From Ornithomonoglobus_A sp045649025 (GTDB taxonomy: Bacteria > Bacillota > Clostridia > UBA1381), in assembly GCA_045649025.1 (NCBI GenBank), contig JAZRPB010000006.1:124001-188000 (forward strand): DNA of 64,000 nt, written 5' to 3'. This document shows positions 1 to 8,662 of the stretch, in pieces (the first letter of the stretch is position 1; each line of letters begins with the position of its first letter). Under the pieces are notes generated by a model that saw nothing but the letters and a program-made list of their open reading frames with translations, searched no databases and was not told where the DNA came from. The translations under genes and the position numbers were made by a program.

Positions 1-30
1 AAAATTAATGAACGGATGAGGTGTAAACAA

Positions 31-1494
31 ATGACGCAAATTGGATTTGACAACGATAAATATCTGCTTATGCAGTCCGAGCACATCAAAGAGAGAATTG
101 CCGGGTTTGGCGGCAAGCTATATCTCGAATTTGGCGGCAAATTATTTGATGACTACCATGCGTCACGTGTTCTTCCTGGCTTTGAGCCCGACAGTAAACT
201 TAAGATGCTTCTGCAATTAAAGGAGCAGGTTGAGGTTGTTATTGTTATTAATTCATCCGACATAGAAAAGAACAAGCAACGCAGTGATTTAGGTATCACC
301 TACGATATAGATGTTCTTCGTCTTATTGAATGCTTCCGTAATATAGGCTTATATGTGGGAAGTGTTGTGCTTACACGTTTTAACGGTCAGGTATCGGCAA
401 TTGCGTTCCAAAAAAGACTTGAACAATTGGGAATACCTGTGTTTAAGCATTATTCAATCGACGGATATCCGTCAGATGTGTCTAAAATTGTAAGCGACGA
501 AGGCTATGGCAAAAATGAATATATAAAAACAACAAAGGAGCTTGTGGTGGTAACGGCACCAGGTCCTGGCAGCGGCAAAATGGCAACGTGTCTTTCACAG
601 CTATATCACGAGCATAAAAAAGGAATACAGTCGGGCTATGCAAAGTTTGAAACCTTCCCTATATGGAATCTTCCGCTTACACATCCTGTGAATCTTGCGT
701 ATGAAGCAGCAACTGCTGATTTGAATGATGTAAATATGATAGACCCGTTCCATCTTGAAGCATACGGAACAACCACTGTAAATTACAACCGTGATGTTGA
801 AATTTTCCCTGTTGTGAATGCTATGCTCGAAAAGATTTTAGGAGAGTGTCCGTATAAATCTCCCACAGATATGGGCGTGAATATGGCAGGCAATTGTATA
901 GTTGATGATGAAATTACAAGTTGTGCTTCAAAACAGGAAATTATACGACGTTACTACACTGCCCTTTGCGACCAGAAAAAAGGCAAGGTTGATGAGTCGG
1001 TTATTTTAAAGCTTGAGCTGCTTATGAAAAAAGCAGGTGTTACTACAGAGGACCGTCTGGTTGTTGATGGTGCACTTAAAAAAGCAGAGGATGCAAATGC
1101 TCCTGCAGTTGCACTTCAGTTACCTAACGGCACAATAATAACAGGAAAAACATCTTCACTGCTTGGTGCTTCTGCGGCACTTATGCTAAATGCTCTAAAA
1201 ACACTTGCAGGAATAGACGATAAAATACATCTTATATCCCCTGCAATAATTGAGCCTATACAAAGGCTTAAAACCAACCACTTCGGCAACAGAAACCCAC
1301 GTTTGCATATAGACGAGGTATTAATAGCTCTTTCTATATGTGCTGCAACCGACAAAAATGCCGAGCTTGCAATGGCACAGATTACGAAATTACGAGGTTG
1401 TGAGGTACACTCATCTGTGATGCTATCATCAACCGACGCAAAAACATTTAAACGTCTGGGACTGAATTTAACTTGTGAACCAAAATATAACTAA
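31..1494 (+). CDS. DUF1846 family protein
   Basis: A 487-residue protein that I recognise as the DUF1846 family, which is common in Firmicutes and has no firmly established reaction. An ATG at 16 is also in frame, but GAUGAGGUG lies just before the ATG at 31, so 31 is the likely start. A P-loop-like GPGSGK occurs near residues 178-183, preceded by a hydrophobic strand (LVVVTAP), which suggests nucleotide binding; this is an inference. The length fits the family. It stands alone, followed by a bidirectional terminator. Confidence 0.8.
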   Translation: MTQIGFDNDKYLLMQSEHIKERIAGFGGKLYLEFGGKLFDDYHASRVLPGFEPDSKLKMLLQLKEQVEVVIVINSSDIEKNKQRSDLGITYDIDVLRLIECFRNIGLYVGSVVLTRFNGQVSAIAFQKRLEQLGIPVFKHYSIDGYPSDVSKIVSDEGYGKNEYIKTTKELVVVTAPGPGSGKMATCLSQLYHEHKKGIQSGYAKFETFPIWNLPLTHPVNLAYEAATADLNDVNMIDPFHLEAYGTTTVNYNRDVEIFPVVNAMLEKILGECPYKSPTDMGVNMAGNCIVDDEITSCASKQEIIRRYYTALCDQKKGKVDESVILKLELLMKKAGVTTEDRLVVDGALKKAEDANAPAVALQLPNGTIITGKTSSLLGASAALMLNALKTLAGIDDKIHLISPAIIEPIQRLKTNHFGNRNPRLHIDEVLIALSICAATDKNAELAMAQITKLRGCEVHSSVMLSSTDAKTFKRLGLNLTCEPKYN

Positions 1495-1500
1495 AACTAA

Positions 1501-1538
1501 AATAGGTCTATGGCAAAAACCATAGACCTATTTTTTTC
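1501..1538. terminator. bidirectional intrinsic terminator
   Basis: A 13-bp perfect stem (AATAGGTCTATGG at 1501-1513, CCATAGACCTATT at 1520-1532) with a CAAAAA loop is followed by a T run on the plus strand and has A residues on the other side. It separates the convergent DUF1846 and rlmCD genes and can serve both. Confidence 0.85.
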
Positions 1539-1548
1539 ATAATCTCTG

Positions 1549-2922
1549 TTAAATTTCATCTGAAAGTGTAAATCTTGCCACGCTTTCTATATGCACAGTG
1601 TTCGGGAACAAATCGTAGCACATAACATTCTCAAGCCTATAGCCTCTGTCACACAAAAACCTTGCGTCTCTTGCAAGTGTGGATGGATTACACGATACAT
1701 ACACAATCCTTTCAGGCTTTGCCTTAATAATTGCATCAAGCGTTTTTTCATCAGAGCCCTTTCTTGGCGGATCCAAAATAACAACATCGGGTCTTAATCC
1801 GTCATCTATAAGCTTTGGCACAATATTTTCCGCACTATCGGCAAAAAAACGTGCATTCTCTATGCCGTTATTTTTTGCATTTTCCCTGGCATTTTCAATC
1901 GCCTCTTTAACAATCTCCACGCCAATAACCTTCTTTGCCCCTTTTGATGCACACAACGATATTGTTCCGATTCCGCAATATACGTCCATAACAACGTCGT
2001 CTTTTTCTATCTGTGCAAATTCAAGTGCTTTTTTATACAGCCGTTGTGTCATAACTGGATTTATCTGATAAAAGCTCATTGGCGAAATCTCAAATTCCAC
2101 ATCAAGCAAGCTGTCAGATATACAATCCTTACCGTAGATTGTTATATTTTCATCGCCCAACACAAGATTTGTTTTTTTCTTATTTATATTTAAAATTATG
2201 CTTACAATATTTTCACTTACGTTTAAAAGCTTGTTTATTAAGATGTCTTTATTTTTTAGGGTATCGGCATTAACTGATACCACAACCATAATTTCGCCCT
2301 TTTTATGCGAATGTCTTATAAATATACGTCTTACAACCCCGTTATGCTTTTCTTCGTTGTATGCACTCACATTACACTCTGCCATATATTCCTTTACGGC
2401 TCTTAAAATATGAGCATTTATTTCACTGCCTGCCATACAATCCTCTATGGGCATAATATCGTGACTACGTTGTGCATAAAAGCCACACACAACCTCACCG
2501 TTTTTATCCTTTCCAACAGGGAAAACCATCTTATTTCTATAACGGAACGGATATTCCAATCCGTCAACACCATCAATCTTAAAATCGGCAAAGCCTCCAA
2601 TTCTTTGCATAGCATCATTAACTATTTCGGCCTTAATTTGCTTTTGATGCTCGTAGTCTATATGCAGAAGCTGACAGCCACCGCAACGCTTAAAAGAATT
2701 ACAAGGTGCTTCTACTCTGTATTGCGACGGCTTTATTATTCTTATTGCCTTGCCGTATGCAAAGCTCTTTCTTACCTTAACAATAAGACACTCTATAACA
2801 TCTCCATCAACAGTTTTGGGAACAAAAACAGCGTATCCGTCAATATGACCTACGCCGTTTCCCTCCGAGGATACAGATGTAATTTCCAATTGATAGGTCT
2901 TATTTTTTTCAACAGGAATCAT
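1549..2922 (-). CDS. rlmCD: 23S rRNA (uracil-C5)-methyltransferase, RlmD/RumA family
   Basis: A 457-residue SAM-dependent methyltransferase that makes m5U in 23S rRNA. A TRAM domain occupies about residues 1-60. The [4Fe-4S]-type cysteines C74, C80 and C83 (CNSFKRCGGC) follow, with a fourth Cys near 162. The C-terminal Rossmann domain carries DVYCGIGTISLCA, DPPRKG and the catalytic VSCNPSTLARD. The RBS AAAGGGA precedes the start. Only 15 bp separate it from the upstream DUF1015 gene, so they probably share a transcript. In Firmicutes this family is often the dual-site enzyme RlmCD; the exact target U is inferred. Confidence 0.92.
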   Translation of the reverse strand: MIPVEKNKTYQLEITSVSSEGNGVGHIDGYAVFVPKTVDGDVIECLIVKVRKSFAYGKAIRIIKPSQYRVEAPCNSFKRCGGCQLLHIDYEHQKQIKAEIVNDAMQRIGGFADFKIDGVDGLEYPFRYRNKMVFPVGKDKNGEVVCGFYAQRSHDIMPIEDCMAGSEINAHILRAVKEYMAECNVSAYNEEKHNGVVRRIFIRHSHKKGEIMVVVSVNADTLKNKDILINKLLNVSENIVSIILNINKKKTNLVLGDENITIYGKDCISDSLLDVEFEISPMSFYQINPVMTQRLYKKALEFAQIEKDDVVMDVYCGIGTISLCASKGAKKVIGVEIVKEAIENARENAKNNGIENARFFADSAENIVPKLIDDGLRPDVVILDPPRKGSDEKTLDAIIKAKPERIVYVSCNPSTLARDARFLCDRGYRLENVMCYDLFPNTVHIESVARFTLSDEI

Positions 2923-2937
2923 TATTTATTATCCCTT

Positions 2938-4257
2938 TCAGTCTTCTTTTATATTAATTAACACTCCCACTGCAGGCTTTGGGAACACACTTAATGTATA
3001 TCTGGGCATTTCCTCACCCGCCTCGGTAACCTTTCTTATCTGGTCAATTTTAACCGAATTAAGCATAAACATTGCATCAAATTCACCGCTCACAACATCC
3101 TCGTAGCACTTATGCGGATTACGCTCGGCAAACACTCGCTCCTCGTAATTTTGCGGTGTTATACGTAGTATGTCATCTAATATAAGCTTGTTAAATACAA
3201 CGTTATCAAGTCCGCAATATGCTTGGGACTTATCCGTATACACGCTATCCTTTAGATAGTCTTTATCCTTTAGCGTTAGACGATAGAAGAAATCGCCTCC
3301 GCAATAAAGTGCGATTTTTGTATCAAGACGCTTTGTAGCTATTTGCTTTTTCATTGTATCAACAAATGATTCATCACCATGGTCCACAATAATTTTTTCA
3401 ATCTTAAAATGGTCTTGTGATGCCGACACGAAATAATCAAGCTTAAAGCCTTTAGGGCACTTTAATGCTCTGTGCACAGGCTGCAAAACAATACCATCCG
3501 ACTTTGAATTCATAAGCGACATCATAACATAGTTATACGGCTCTTTACCTGTATGATTAGGGTTCTTGCTCCTCATATAATCACGATATTGCAAACAGGT
3601 TTCATATCTTGTTTGTCCGTCTGTTATATACAACGGCAAATCACTAAATTGCTTAATTATATAATCAATGGTGGGCTTATATGTTATTACCCACACGCGA
3701 TGATGCACCGAATCGTTTGAAACAAAGTCCATATCGGGTGTTTCCTCGGCAATATCATTCATAAGCTTCAAAAGCTCTTTTTCTCTTTCAACATACAAAC
3801 AACAAATCATACTCATATCTGCATTTGTTGCGGTTAAGTAATCGTATCTGTCCTGACGTGAAACCTCACGTATTTCTTCGCAGGGCATTATAACGCCCTC
3901 GTCAAGGTCCTCAAGCTCTACTAAAGACACAAAGCTTCGGTTATTTATCTGTACATTTTCAATGGTCATAACCTCTTCATACATATAAATTGCGTCTTCT
4001 GCGTCACGCTTTAAAATACCTTCACTAATCCAATCCTTCAGGAAATTGGCAGCACGTGTGAATTTATTATTATTTTCATTATCATCGTTATAATTTTTTC
4101 CGCAAAAAAGTCTTACGGAATTATATTCACTCAAGTTATACAGACTATCCTTTTCCTCGTCGCTTATATTGTAGTATGGCGGCGACACTTTATCACCCAC
4201 CTCACCCACTTTTTCTGTGTTGTATCTGTATCCTTTAAATGCCTTTAAATTTGCCAT
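2938..4257 (-). CDS. DUF1015 family protein
   Basis: A 439-residue protein recognised as DUF1015 from its N-terminal MANLKAFKGYRYN... VSPPYYNIS start and overall length. The family has no agreed biochemical role. The region that in many relatives reads ADGHHRYE is here ITDGQTRYET, so the two histidines are replaced. It is the first gene of a probable two-gene transcript with rlmCD. The start is supported by AGAAGGGG shortly before the ATG. Confidence 0.82.
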   Translation of the reverse strand: MANLKAFKGYRYNTEKVGEVGDKVSPPYYNISDEEKDSLYNLSEYNSVRLFCGKNYNDDNENNNKFTRAANFLKDWISEGILKRDAEDAIYMYEEVMTIENVQINNRSFVSLVELEDLDEGVIMPCEEIREVSRQDRYDYLTATNADMSMICCLYVEREKELLKLMNDIAEETPDMDFVSNDSVHHRVWVITYKPTIDYIIKQFSDLPLYITDGQTRYETCLQYRDYMRSKNPNHTGKEPYNYVMMSLMNSKSDGIVLQPVHRALKCPKGFKLDYFVSASQDHFKIEKIIVDHGDESFVDTMKKQIATKRLDTKIALYCGGDFFYRLTLKDKDYLKDSVYTDKSQAYCGLDNVVFNKLILDDILRITPQNYEERVFAERNPHKCYEDVVSGEFDAMFMLNSVKIDQIRKVTEAGEEMPRYTLSVFPKPAVGVLINIKED

Positions 4258-4296
4258 ATATTTCCCCTTCTCTTTAAAAAATATACACTTATATTT

Positions 4297-4324
4297 AGTA
4301 TATCATCATTTAAGATTAAGTCAA
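4297..4324 (-). promoter_or_regulatory. sigma-A promoter for DUF1015-rlmCD
   Basis: On the minus strand TTGACT (4324-4319) and TATACT (4302-4297) are 16 bp apart, about 40 bp upstream of the DUF1015 start. Confidence 0.6.
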
Positions 4325-4476
4325 GTAATTTTATGTATTTTTTAATTAGAAAATCAAAAAATTGTAATATTTCTTTAATTTTTCAACGTTTATTTTAGTG
4401 CTTTTGCTTAATACTAAAAATGTTACTTTTATTTTTAAAGTAAATTATTATTTTATATAGATGGGAGGTTAAAAAA

Positions 4477-4662
4477 ATGCGTATGCAAGGAACAGGAAGC
4501 TTTGTTAAAGGAATGGCAGCAGGCGTTGTGGTTGGTGCTGCCGTTTCACTAATGACAAATTCAGATGCACAAAAAAACGCCCACAAGCTTGCCAAAAAAA
4601 CCGAAGGAGTTTTTAAAAGCATTGGCGGAGTTATAGACACTGCAATGGATATGATGAAATAA
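4477..4662 (+). CDS. small YtxH-like protein
   Basis: A 61-residue protein with RBS GGGAGG 8 nt before the ATG. Residues 10-27 form a small-residue-rich hydrophobic stretch (GMAAGVVVGAAVSLM), followed by a Lys/Asp amphipathic tail. This arrangement resembles YtxH-domain proteins, which are small, membrane-associated and of unknown function. It stands alone, and a full copy of the dispersed structured element begins 7 nt after its stop codon. Confidence 0.6.
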   Translation: MRMQGTGSFVKGMAAGVVVGAAVSLMTNSDAQKNAHKLAKKTEGVFKSIGGVIDTAMDMMK

Positions 4663-4668
4663 GAAACA

Positions 4669-4921
4669 GGGGATGTAAAAAAAGCGCAGACCGCAAAAAG
4701 TCTGTAAATACATCAAATACAAATTGATTGTTTATTATGAAAAAGATATAAAACACGCAAAAATTTATTATTATTTAATTTTTCTGATTTTTAAGACTTT
4801 TTGCTACAAACAAACCTCACCACTCGACGTACAACCGTACGCCTTCGGGTAACCCAAAAACAAAGCATTTGCTTTGCTTTTGGTTCGGTTTGTTCATTCT
4901 GCATCTTTTTTTCCTATCCCG
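4669..4921 (-). repeat. dispersed structured element, copy A
   Basis: A full copy on the minus strand, almost identical to copy B. Read on the minus strand, it begins GGGATAGG-A7-GATGCAGA, contains the conserved core GGGTTACCCGAAGGCGTAC and GTACGTCGAG, then GGTTTGTTTGTAGC, and ends TTTTTGCGGTCTGCGC-T7-ACATCCCC. The ends pair through AAAAAAG/CTTTTTT and GCAGA/TCTGC. Its 3' end is 7 nt from the stop codon of the small YtxH-like gene. Its 5' end directly follows the ssb terminator. It fills the whole gap between these two genes; no protein is encoded. Confidence 0.85.
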
Positions 4922-4951
4922 TAAAAAAGCGGTGTAAAATTTTTACACCGC
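4922..4951 (-). terminator. intrinsic terminator of ssb
   Basis: On the minus strand, GCGGTGTAAAA pairs with TTTTACACCGC and is followed by TTTTTT. It ends the ssb transcript and lies directly before repeat copy A. A very similar ACACCG hairpin precedes copy B. Confidence 0.85.
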
Positions 4952-4963
4952 CATTTTTGTACA

Positions 4964-5632
4964 TTACTCCTCTACTTCAAGCATGATTTCGTCTGCTTCA
5001 TTTTCAAGCTCTGCATTTTCATCAACCAACTCCATACGATTAATAGATACCTCATATGCAGTTTTTGTTACAACCTCATCATCGGAAATTCTTTTTTGAT
5101 AATTTCTCGACTGTATACGTCCCCATAGCTTCACATTATCACCAACATTGAGTGTTTTTGCAAAACGTGCATTACGTCCCCAGGCAATAATGGGTATGTA
5201 GTCCGATTTATTATAGCTTCTGTTTACTGCCAGAAGTATATCGGTGATTTCTCTGCCAAATGGTGTTGTACGATATATTGGCTCTTTACATATGTATCCG
5301 TTTAAAAATAAAGAGTTGGGGTTTTTGTTTTCTTCCTCGTTGTAGCGGGATATATCCTTTGCAAATACAGTTAAAACCAGCTTATTTGAGCCGTTGTCGT
5401 AGCTGTTATATGAACGGAACTGTCCTGTTATTTCAACCAAATCACCAATTTTATACTCACCCTCCATAATAAGACGTTCCGAAATCATTATTCTTACGCT
5501 GTCTGCTGCACCGCTAAGACGCGGTATCTGTATGGAAAATGTGTAAAATTTTTCAGCATAAATCTCGTGATTAAGTTCAAAATCGGTTTCTATTGTTCCT
5601 ATAACAATCGCCTGATTGTTTGTATTATCCAT
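4964..5632 (-). CDS. single-stranded DNA-binding protein with two OB folds
   Basis: A 222-residue protein made of two successive OB-fold SSB-like domains, about residues 1-95 and 105-200. The second includes LAVNRSYNKSDYIPIIAWGRNA, and VGDNVKLWGRIQSR is typical of SSB. An acidic tail follows (EADEIMLEVEE). Classical SSBs have one OB fold and a DDDIPF-type tip; this one lacks that tip. RBS AAGGAGG lies 8 nt before the ATG. It stands apart from the rpsF-ssb-rpsR arrangement, so it is likely a secondary SSB-like protein. Confidence 0.75.
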   Translation of the reverse strand: MDNTNNQAIVIGTIETDFELNHEIYAEKFYTFSIQIPRLSGAADSVRIMISERLIMEGEYKIGDLVEITGQFRSYNSYDNGSNKLVLTVFAKDISRYNEEENKNPNSLFLNGYICKEPIYRTTPFGREITDILLAVNRSYNKSDYIPIIAWGRNARFAKTLNVGDNVKLWGRIQSRNYQKRISDDEVVTKTAYEVSINRMELVDENAELENEADEIMLEVEE

Positions 5633-5805
5633 AATGTAATCCTCCTTGGTTTTTTATTCATTTATATTTATTCTTCATGTATACAAAATATTCCTGTGTA
5701 TTTTATTTGTTAAAATCATCTTTATAATATATTATACTCTGTAATTGTAAAGAAAATATAAACAGGGAATTAATTTTGTATAAATTATACTACATAGAAA
5801 AAATT

Positions 5806-6615
5806 TCACTTATTCCCTTCTGATTTATTAACTAAAATTCGATATTCAGTTCCCCAATCGAAGTTTTCTTCCTCAATTTTTGCGTCTACACCACCATTTT
5901 TCATCATTTCAACTGCTTTTTTTACAGTATTCTTAAAAACATTAACATTTGCCTCGTTAATTTCCTTAATGTCTGTCACTTTTTTTCGCGGAGGATTAAT
6001 TATTTTTTCAATCATATCTTCAGCTTCGGAAATAGTCATATTATTAAGACATATTTTCTTTACCGCCTCAAGCTGTTTTTCCTCGCCATCAAGTCTTAAC
6101 AGTGCCCTTGCATGACGCTCTGTTAAATCATATTCTCTTATAAGCTTTTTTATTACCGAGGGTAATTTTAATAACCGAAGCTTATTTGCCACATTGGAGC
6201 GGCTTGTTCCTGTATGTCTTGCAATTTCACTTTGCGACATTCCTTGCTCACGAATAAGTGTTTCGTAGCTTTGTGCTATCTCAAAAAATGATAAATCCTC
6301 ACGCTGCAAATTCTCCAGAAGAGAAAGTATTGCACATTTTTTATTATCACTGTTTATAACATACGCATTTATGGTTTTTAATCCGGCACGTACCGTTGCA
6401 CGAAACCGCCTTTCTCCTGAAATCAACTCATAACAACCTTCCTTGGAGCGTCGTACCGTTATTGGTTGTATAAGCCCATATTCAAGAATAGAATTTTTAA
6501 GCTCTTCAAGTCCTTCCTCGTCAAAGTACTTTCTCGGTTGTGACGGGTTGGGAGCAATTTCATCGAGAGGTATACTCATAAGCACCTCTTTTTTGGGGTT
6601 TAAAATGCCAAACAT
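5806..6615 (-). CDS. noc: ParB/Noc family CTPase, nucleoid occlusion protein
   Basis: A 269-residue ParB-family protein. The N-terminal nuclease-like CTP-binding domain has NPSQPRKYF, GERRFRA and ENLQREDL (residues about 20-105). A helix-turn-helix follows (GMSQSEIARHTGTSRSNVANKLRLL), then a C-terminal dimerisation region. In Firmicutes the copy next to rsmG is usually Noc, which binds DNA and blocks division over the nucleoid. The short N-terminal MFGILN could be a membrane-targeting stretch as in Noc; that is inference. RBS GGAAAGG lies 7 nt before the ATG. A 250-nt structured leader precedes it. Confidence 0.82.
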   Translation of the reverse strand: MFGILNPKKEVLMSIPLDEIAPNPSQPRKYFDEEGLEELKNSILEYGLIQPITVRRSKEGCYELISGERRFRATVRAGLKTINAYVINSDNKKCAILSLLENLQREDLSFFEIAQSYETLIREQGMSQSEIARHTGTSRSNVANKLRLLKLPSVIKKLIREYDLTERHARALLRLDGEEKQLEAVKKICLNNMTISEAEDMIEKIINPPRKKVTDIKEINEANVNVFKNTVKKAVEMMKNGGVDAKIEEENFDWGTEYRILVNKSEGNK

Positions 6616-6880
6616 AATATAGCCTTTCCGCCCGTGTATGTATTTTATCCCAAACCTTCAGCGGGCATAGAAGGTTCGTTTTTTAAGAAGATTTTGGCGG
6701 CGGAGTATATCTAAAACCTGTTTTTAAAGCTAAATTATTATTAATAGCGAATTTTTTAGCAGGCCGCCGCCGAAAATCCCTCGGTGGTGGAAGGTGTAAG
6801 ACATAGGGGGTAGACAGGGCTTTGGGGTACCCTGCGTATGCGTACGTGGCATACCTTTGCCTTACAAATAATATTATACC
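6616..6880 (-). ncRNA. structured leader or small RNA upstream of noc
   Basis: A GC-richer intergenic stretch in an AT-rich region. On the minus strand an extended -10 (TGGTATAAT, 6881-6873) precedes stems GTATGC/GCATAC, CAGGG/CCCTG and a 14-bp stem (6778-6764 with 6703-6690, GATTTTC-GGCGGCGG). Next comes the hairpin AACCTTC/GAAGGTT (6676-6670 with 6659-6653). Its loop contains GCCCG, which can also pair with CGGGC at 6634-6630, right beside the noc RBS. The layout suggests a 5' leader with a pseudoknot near the Shine-Dalgarno. It matches no RNA family that I can name. Confidence 0.5.
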
Positions 6881-6944
6881 ATATTTTCCCAAAAAAGAAA
6901 GCAAATTCCATTGACAGAATTTGCTTTTATTTTTATTTATTCAG

Positions 6945-7673
6945 TTATTTGTGTGTTTTATAACATTGTTCGATAGGGATTTTTGTTGCAATGCCCGCTT
7001 TTCTGGGGTATTTTAGGGGAGTTTGTCGCACTTTTTTTATAACAATTATTTTGTGCGATAAATCAGTAAATGGAATATTTGCTTCAAAAACACTCTCAAC
7101 CTCACCGCCAAGAATTGTGATTGCACGTTTTGCATCCTCCAGTTCCTTATCGGCAAGCGGGCCTTTAAGCGCAAGAAAATATCCCCCCACCTTTAAAAAC
7201 GGCAGGCACCATTCACTTAAAAGCCGCAAATTTGCAACTGCTCTCGACACAACAGTATCAAACGTTTCTCTGTATTTTTTATTTGCACCGCCATCCTCTG
7301 CACGTGAATGTACCATATCCACATCATATATACCAAGCTCGTTTGCAACCTCACCCAAAAACGTTATACGTTTATTTAAAGAGTCGAGCAAAGTAAGCTC
7401 TATTTCAGGTTTGGCAATTTTTAAAACAAGCCCTGGAAAACCTGCCCCCGTCCCCACATCTATGACTCTGCCCTTAACCTTGTTGGTGCAAAGTGCCGTT
7501 AAAGAGTCCAAAAAATGCTTTGTTGCAATACCCTCATCATCAGTTATTGCCGTAAGATTTATTTTTTCGTTCCATTTCTTTAAAAGAGCAGCATATTTTT
7601 CAAGCTGTTCTGTTTGCGTTGGATTTAAAATTAAATCAAGTTTTTTTACGCCCTCATTTAAAATATCCCTCAT
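6945..7673 (-). CDS. rsmG: 16S rRNA (guanine527-N7)-methyltransferase
   Basis: A 242-residue SAM-dependent methyltransferase (GidB), which makes m7G527 in 16S rRNA. Motifs include KWNEKINLTAITD near residue 33, the SAM-binding VIDVGTGAGFPGL near 70, and SRAVANLRLLSEW. RBS AAGGAAG precedes the ATG. It lies upstream of noc as in many Firmicutes, but its usual partners mnmE and mnmG are not adjacent. Confidence 0.95.
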   Translation of the reverse strand: MRDILNEGVKKLDLILNPTQTEQLEKYAALLKKWNEKINLTAITDDEGIATKHFLDSLTALCTNKVKGRVIDVGTGAGFPGLVLKIAKPEIELTLLDSLNKRITFLGEVANELGIYDVDMVHSRAEDGGANKKYRETFDTVVSRAVANLRLLSEWCLPFLKVGGYFLALKGPLADKELEDAKRAITILGGEVESVFEANIPFTDLSHKIIVIKKVRQTPLKYPRKAGIATKIPIEQCYKTHK

Positions 7674-7713
7674 AGATATAGCTTCCTTTCAATATTATGA
7701 TGTGATTGTATAA

Positions 7714-7970
7714 TAAGTCAACAATTTATACGCAGTATTTTATTTCAACAAAATCAGGTCCTGCTCCTCAATCAAAAACATATACAACAATATTCAAGCA
7801 GTTACTCTCCCATAATTTATAATATAGTCACTAATATGTCTTTTTATTTTACTGCTAAACTGTTTTATGTTAAGACTTGCATAAACCTCATATGGTAAGA
7901 TTTCATATGTGTTAATTATATCATAAACTATAGCCTGTTTCAAGTATATTAATCACAAAATTCATTACAG
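7714..7970. other. non-coding gap between rsmG and the DUF1292 gene
   Basis: An AT-rich spacer between two divergent genes. I see no gene, strong hairpin or repeat in it. The rsmG promoter should lie here, but no convincing pair of boxes was found. Confidence 0.5.
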
Positions 7971-7973
7971 GTC

Positions 7974-8002
7974 TTGACAATGCCCTGATATTGTTATAAA
8001 AT
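7974..8002 (+). promoter_or_regulatory. sigma-A promoter for the DUF1292 gene
   Basis: TTGACA (7974-7979) and TAAAAT (7997-8002) are 17 bp apart, about 60 bp before the start codon. Confidence 0.7.
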
Positions 8003-8062
8003 ATCTAACGTGGATATAGTATTTATATACTCTAATAAATTTTAAAAAAGGAGAGAATAATA

Positions 8063-8335
8063 ATGGAAAACAACAACATAATTATGCTTGAAGATGAGAA
8101 CGGTTGTTCTATTGAATTTGAAACTATTGATGTTTTTGAGCTTGACGGTGTAACATATTTTGCACTTCTTGAGGTTCTTCCCGAGGAAGAAGAATGTGAT
8201 GAGGTTCTTATAATGCAGGTTGTGGGAGATATTGAATCTGAAGAAGCAGAGCTTGTTATGGTTGAGGATGAAGAACAACTCCAGAAAGCATTTGATGAAT
8301 TTTGCAGACGTGACGAGGAAAACTTTGCCGAATAA
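8063..8335 (+). CDS. DUF1292 family acidic protein (YrzB-like)
   Basis: A 90-residue, strongly acidic protein with the DUF1292 pattern (ITLEDE-like opening, DGVTYFALLEVLPEEEE, DEVLIMQVV, and the closing DEEQLQKAFDEFCRR). The family occurs across Firmicutes, often near ruvX, and its function is unknown. RBS AAAGGAGAG lies 8 nt before the ATG. Here it stands alone with its own promoter, followed by the 6S RNA gene. Confidence 0.88.
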   Translation: MENNNIIMLEDENGCSIEFETIDVFELDGVTYFALLEVLPEEEECDEVLIMQVVGDIESEEAELVMVEDEEQLQKAFDEFCRRDEENFAE

Positions 8336-8389
8336 TGCATTGTTTTCATTGTGTAACATTATTTTAATAAAACAATAAAGAACAATTAG

Positions 8390-8418
8390 TTGTATTTTTA
8401 ATTAAATTGTGTTACAAT
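8390..8418 (+). promoter_or_regulatory. candidate promoter for the 6S RNA
   Basis: TTGTAT (8390-8395) and TACAAT (8413-8418) with a 17-bp spacer would start RNA near 8425. That leaves a 45-nt 5' extension before the 6S rod. A weaker TAATAT box at 8460-8465 would start exactly at the rod. Confidence 0.45.
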
Positions 8419-8467
8419 ATGTATAGTGAAAAGTTAATTTTCTTCTAACTGTAAAAACTTAATATGC

Positions 8468-8662
8468 AGATCACCCTGAGATTTCGCGTGTAACAGTCTT
8501 TTTTTTACCAACACTTCTAATATGGGATTTAATCTTCGTTTGCAGCGTAAATGCCTCCTTTGCTTATGCAATGCCAGTGGACTTATAAAACAAACGAGAA
8601 CTGCCCACCTGCTTACGCAGGTAGAAAACAGACTGCGATGTACGGTCATTTTGGGGTTTTTT
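8468..8662 (+). ncRNA. ssrS: 6S RNA (RNA polymerase regulator)
   Basis: About 195 nt, the usual length of 6S RNA, which binds the housekeeping RNA polymerase and mimics an open promoter. The ends form a rod: ACCCTGAGAT (8473-8482) pairs with ATTTTGGGGT (8648-8657), CGTGTA pairs with TGTACG, and CAGTCT pairs with AGACTG. ACC/GGT and A/T-rich pairs continue inward. A central bubble follows, then CGTTTG/CAAACG, and GCGTAA/TTATGC and ACCTGC/GCAGGT hairpins. The 5' CTGAGAT-TTCGC-CAGTC and 3' CAGACTGCG segments resemble proteobacterial 6S. A T run follows at 8657-8662. A covariance-model search would settle it. Confidence 0.75.

Noticed and set aside
6683..6904. 73-codon minus-strand frame across the noc leader
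   Set aside because: Its codons are explained by the paired arms of the structured leader, and no ribosome binding site precedes it.
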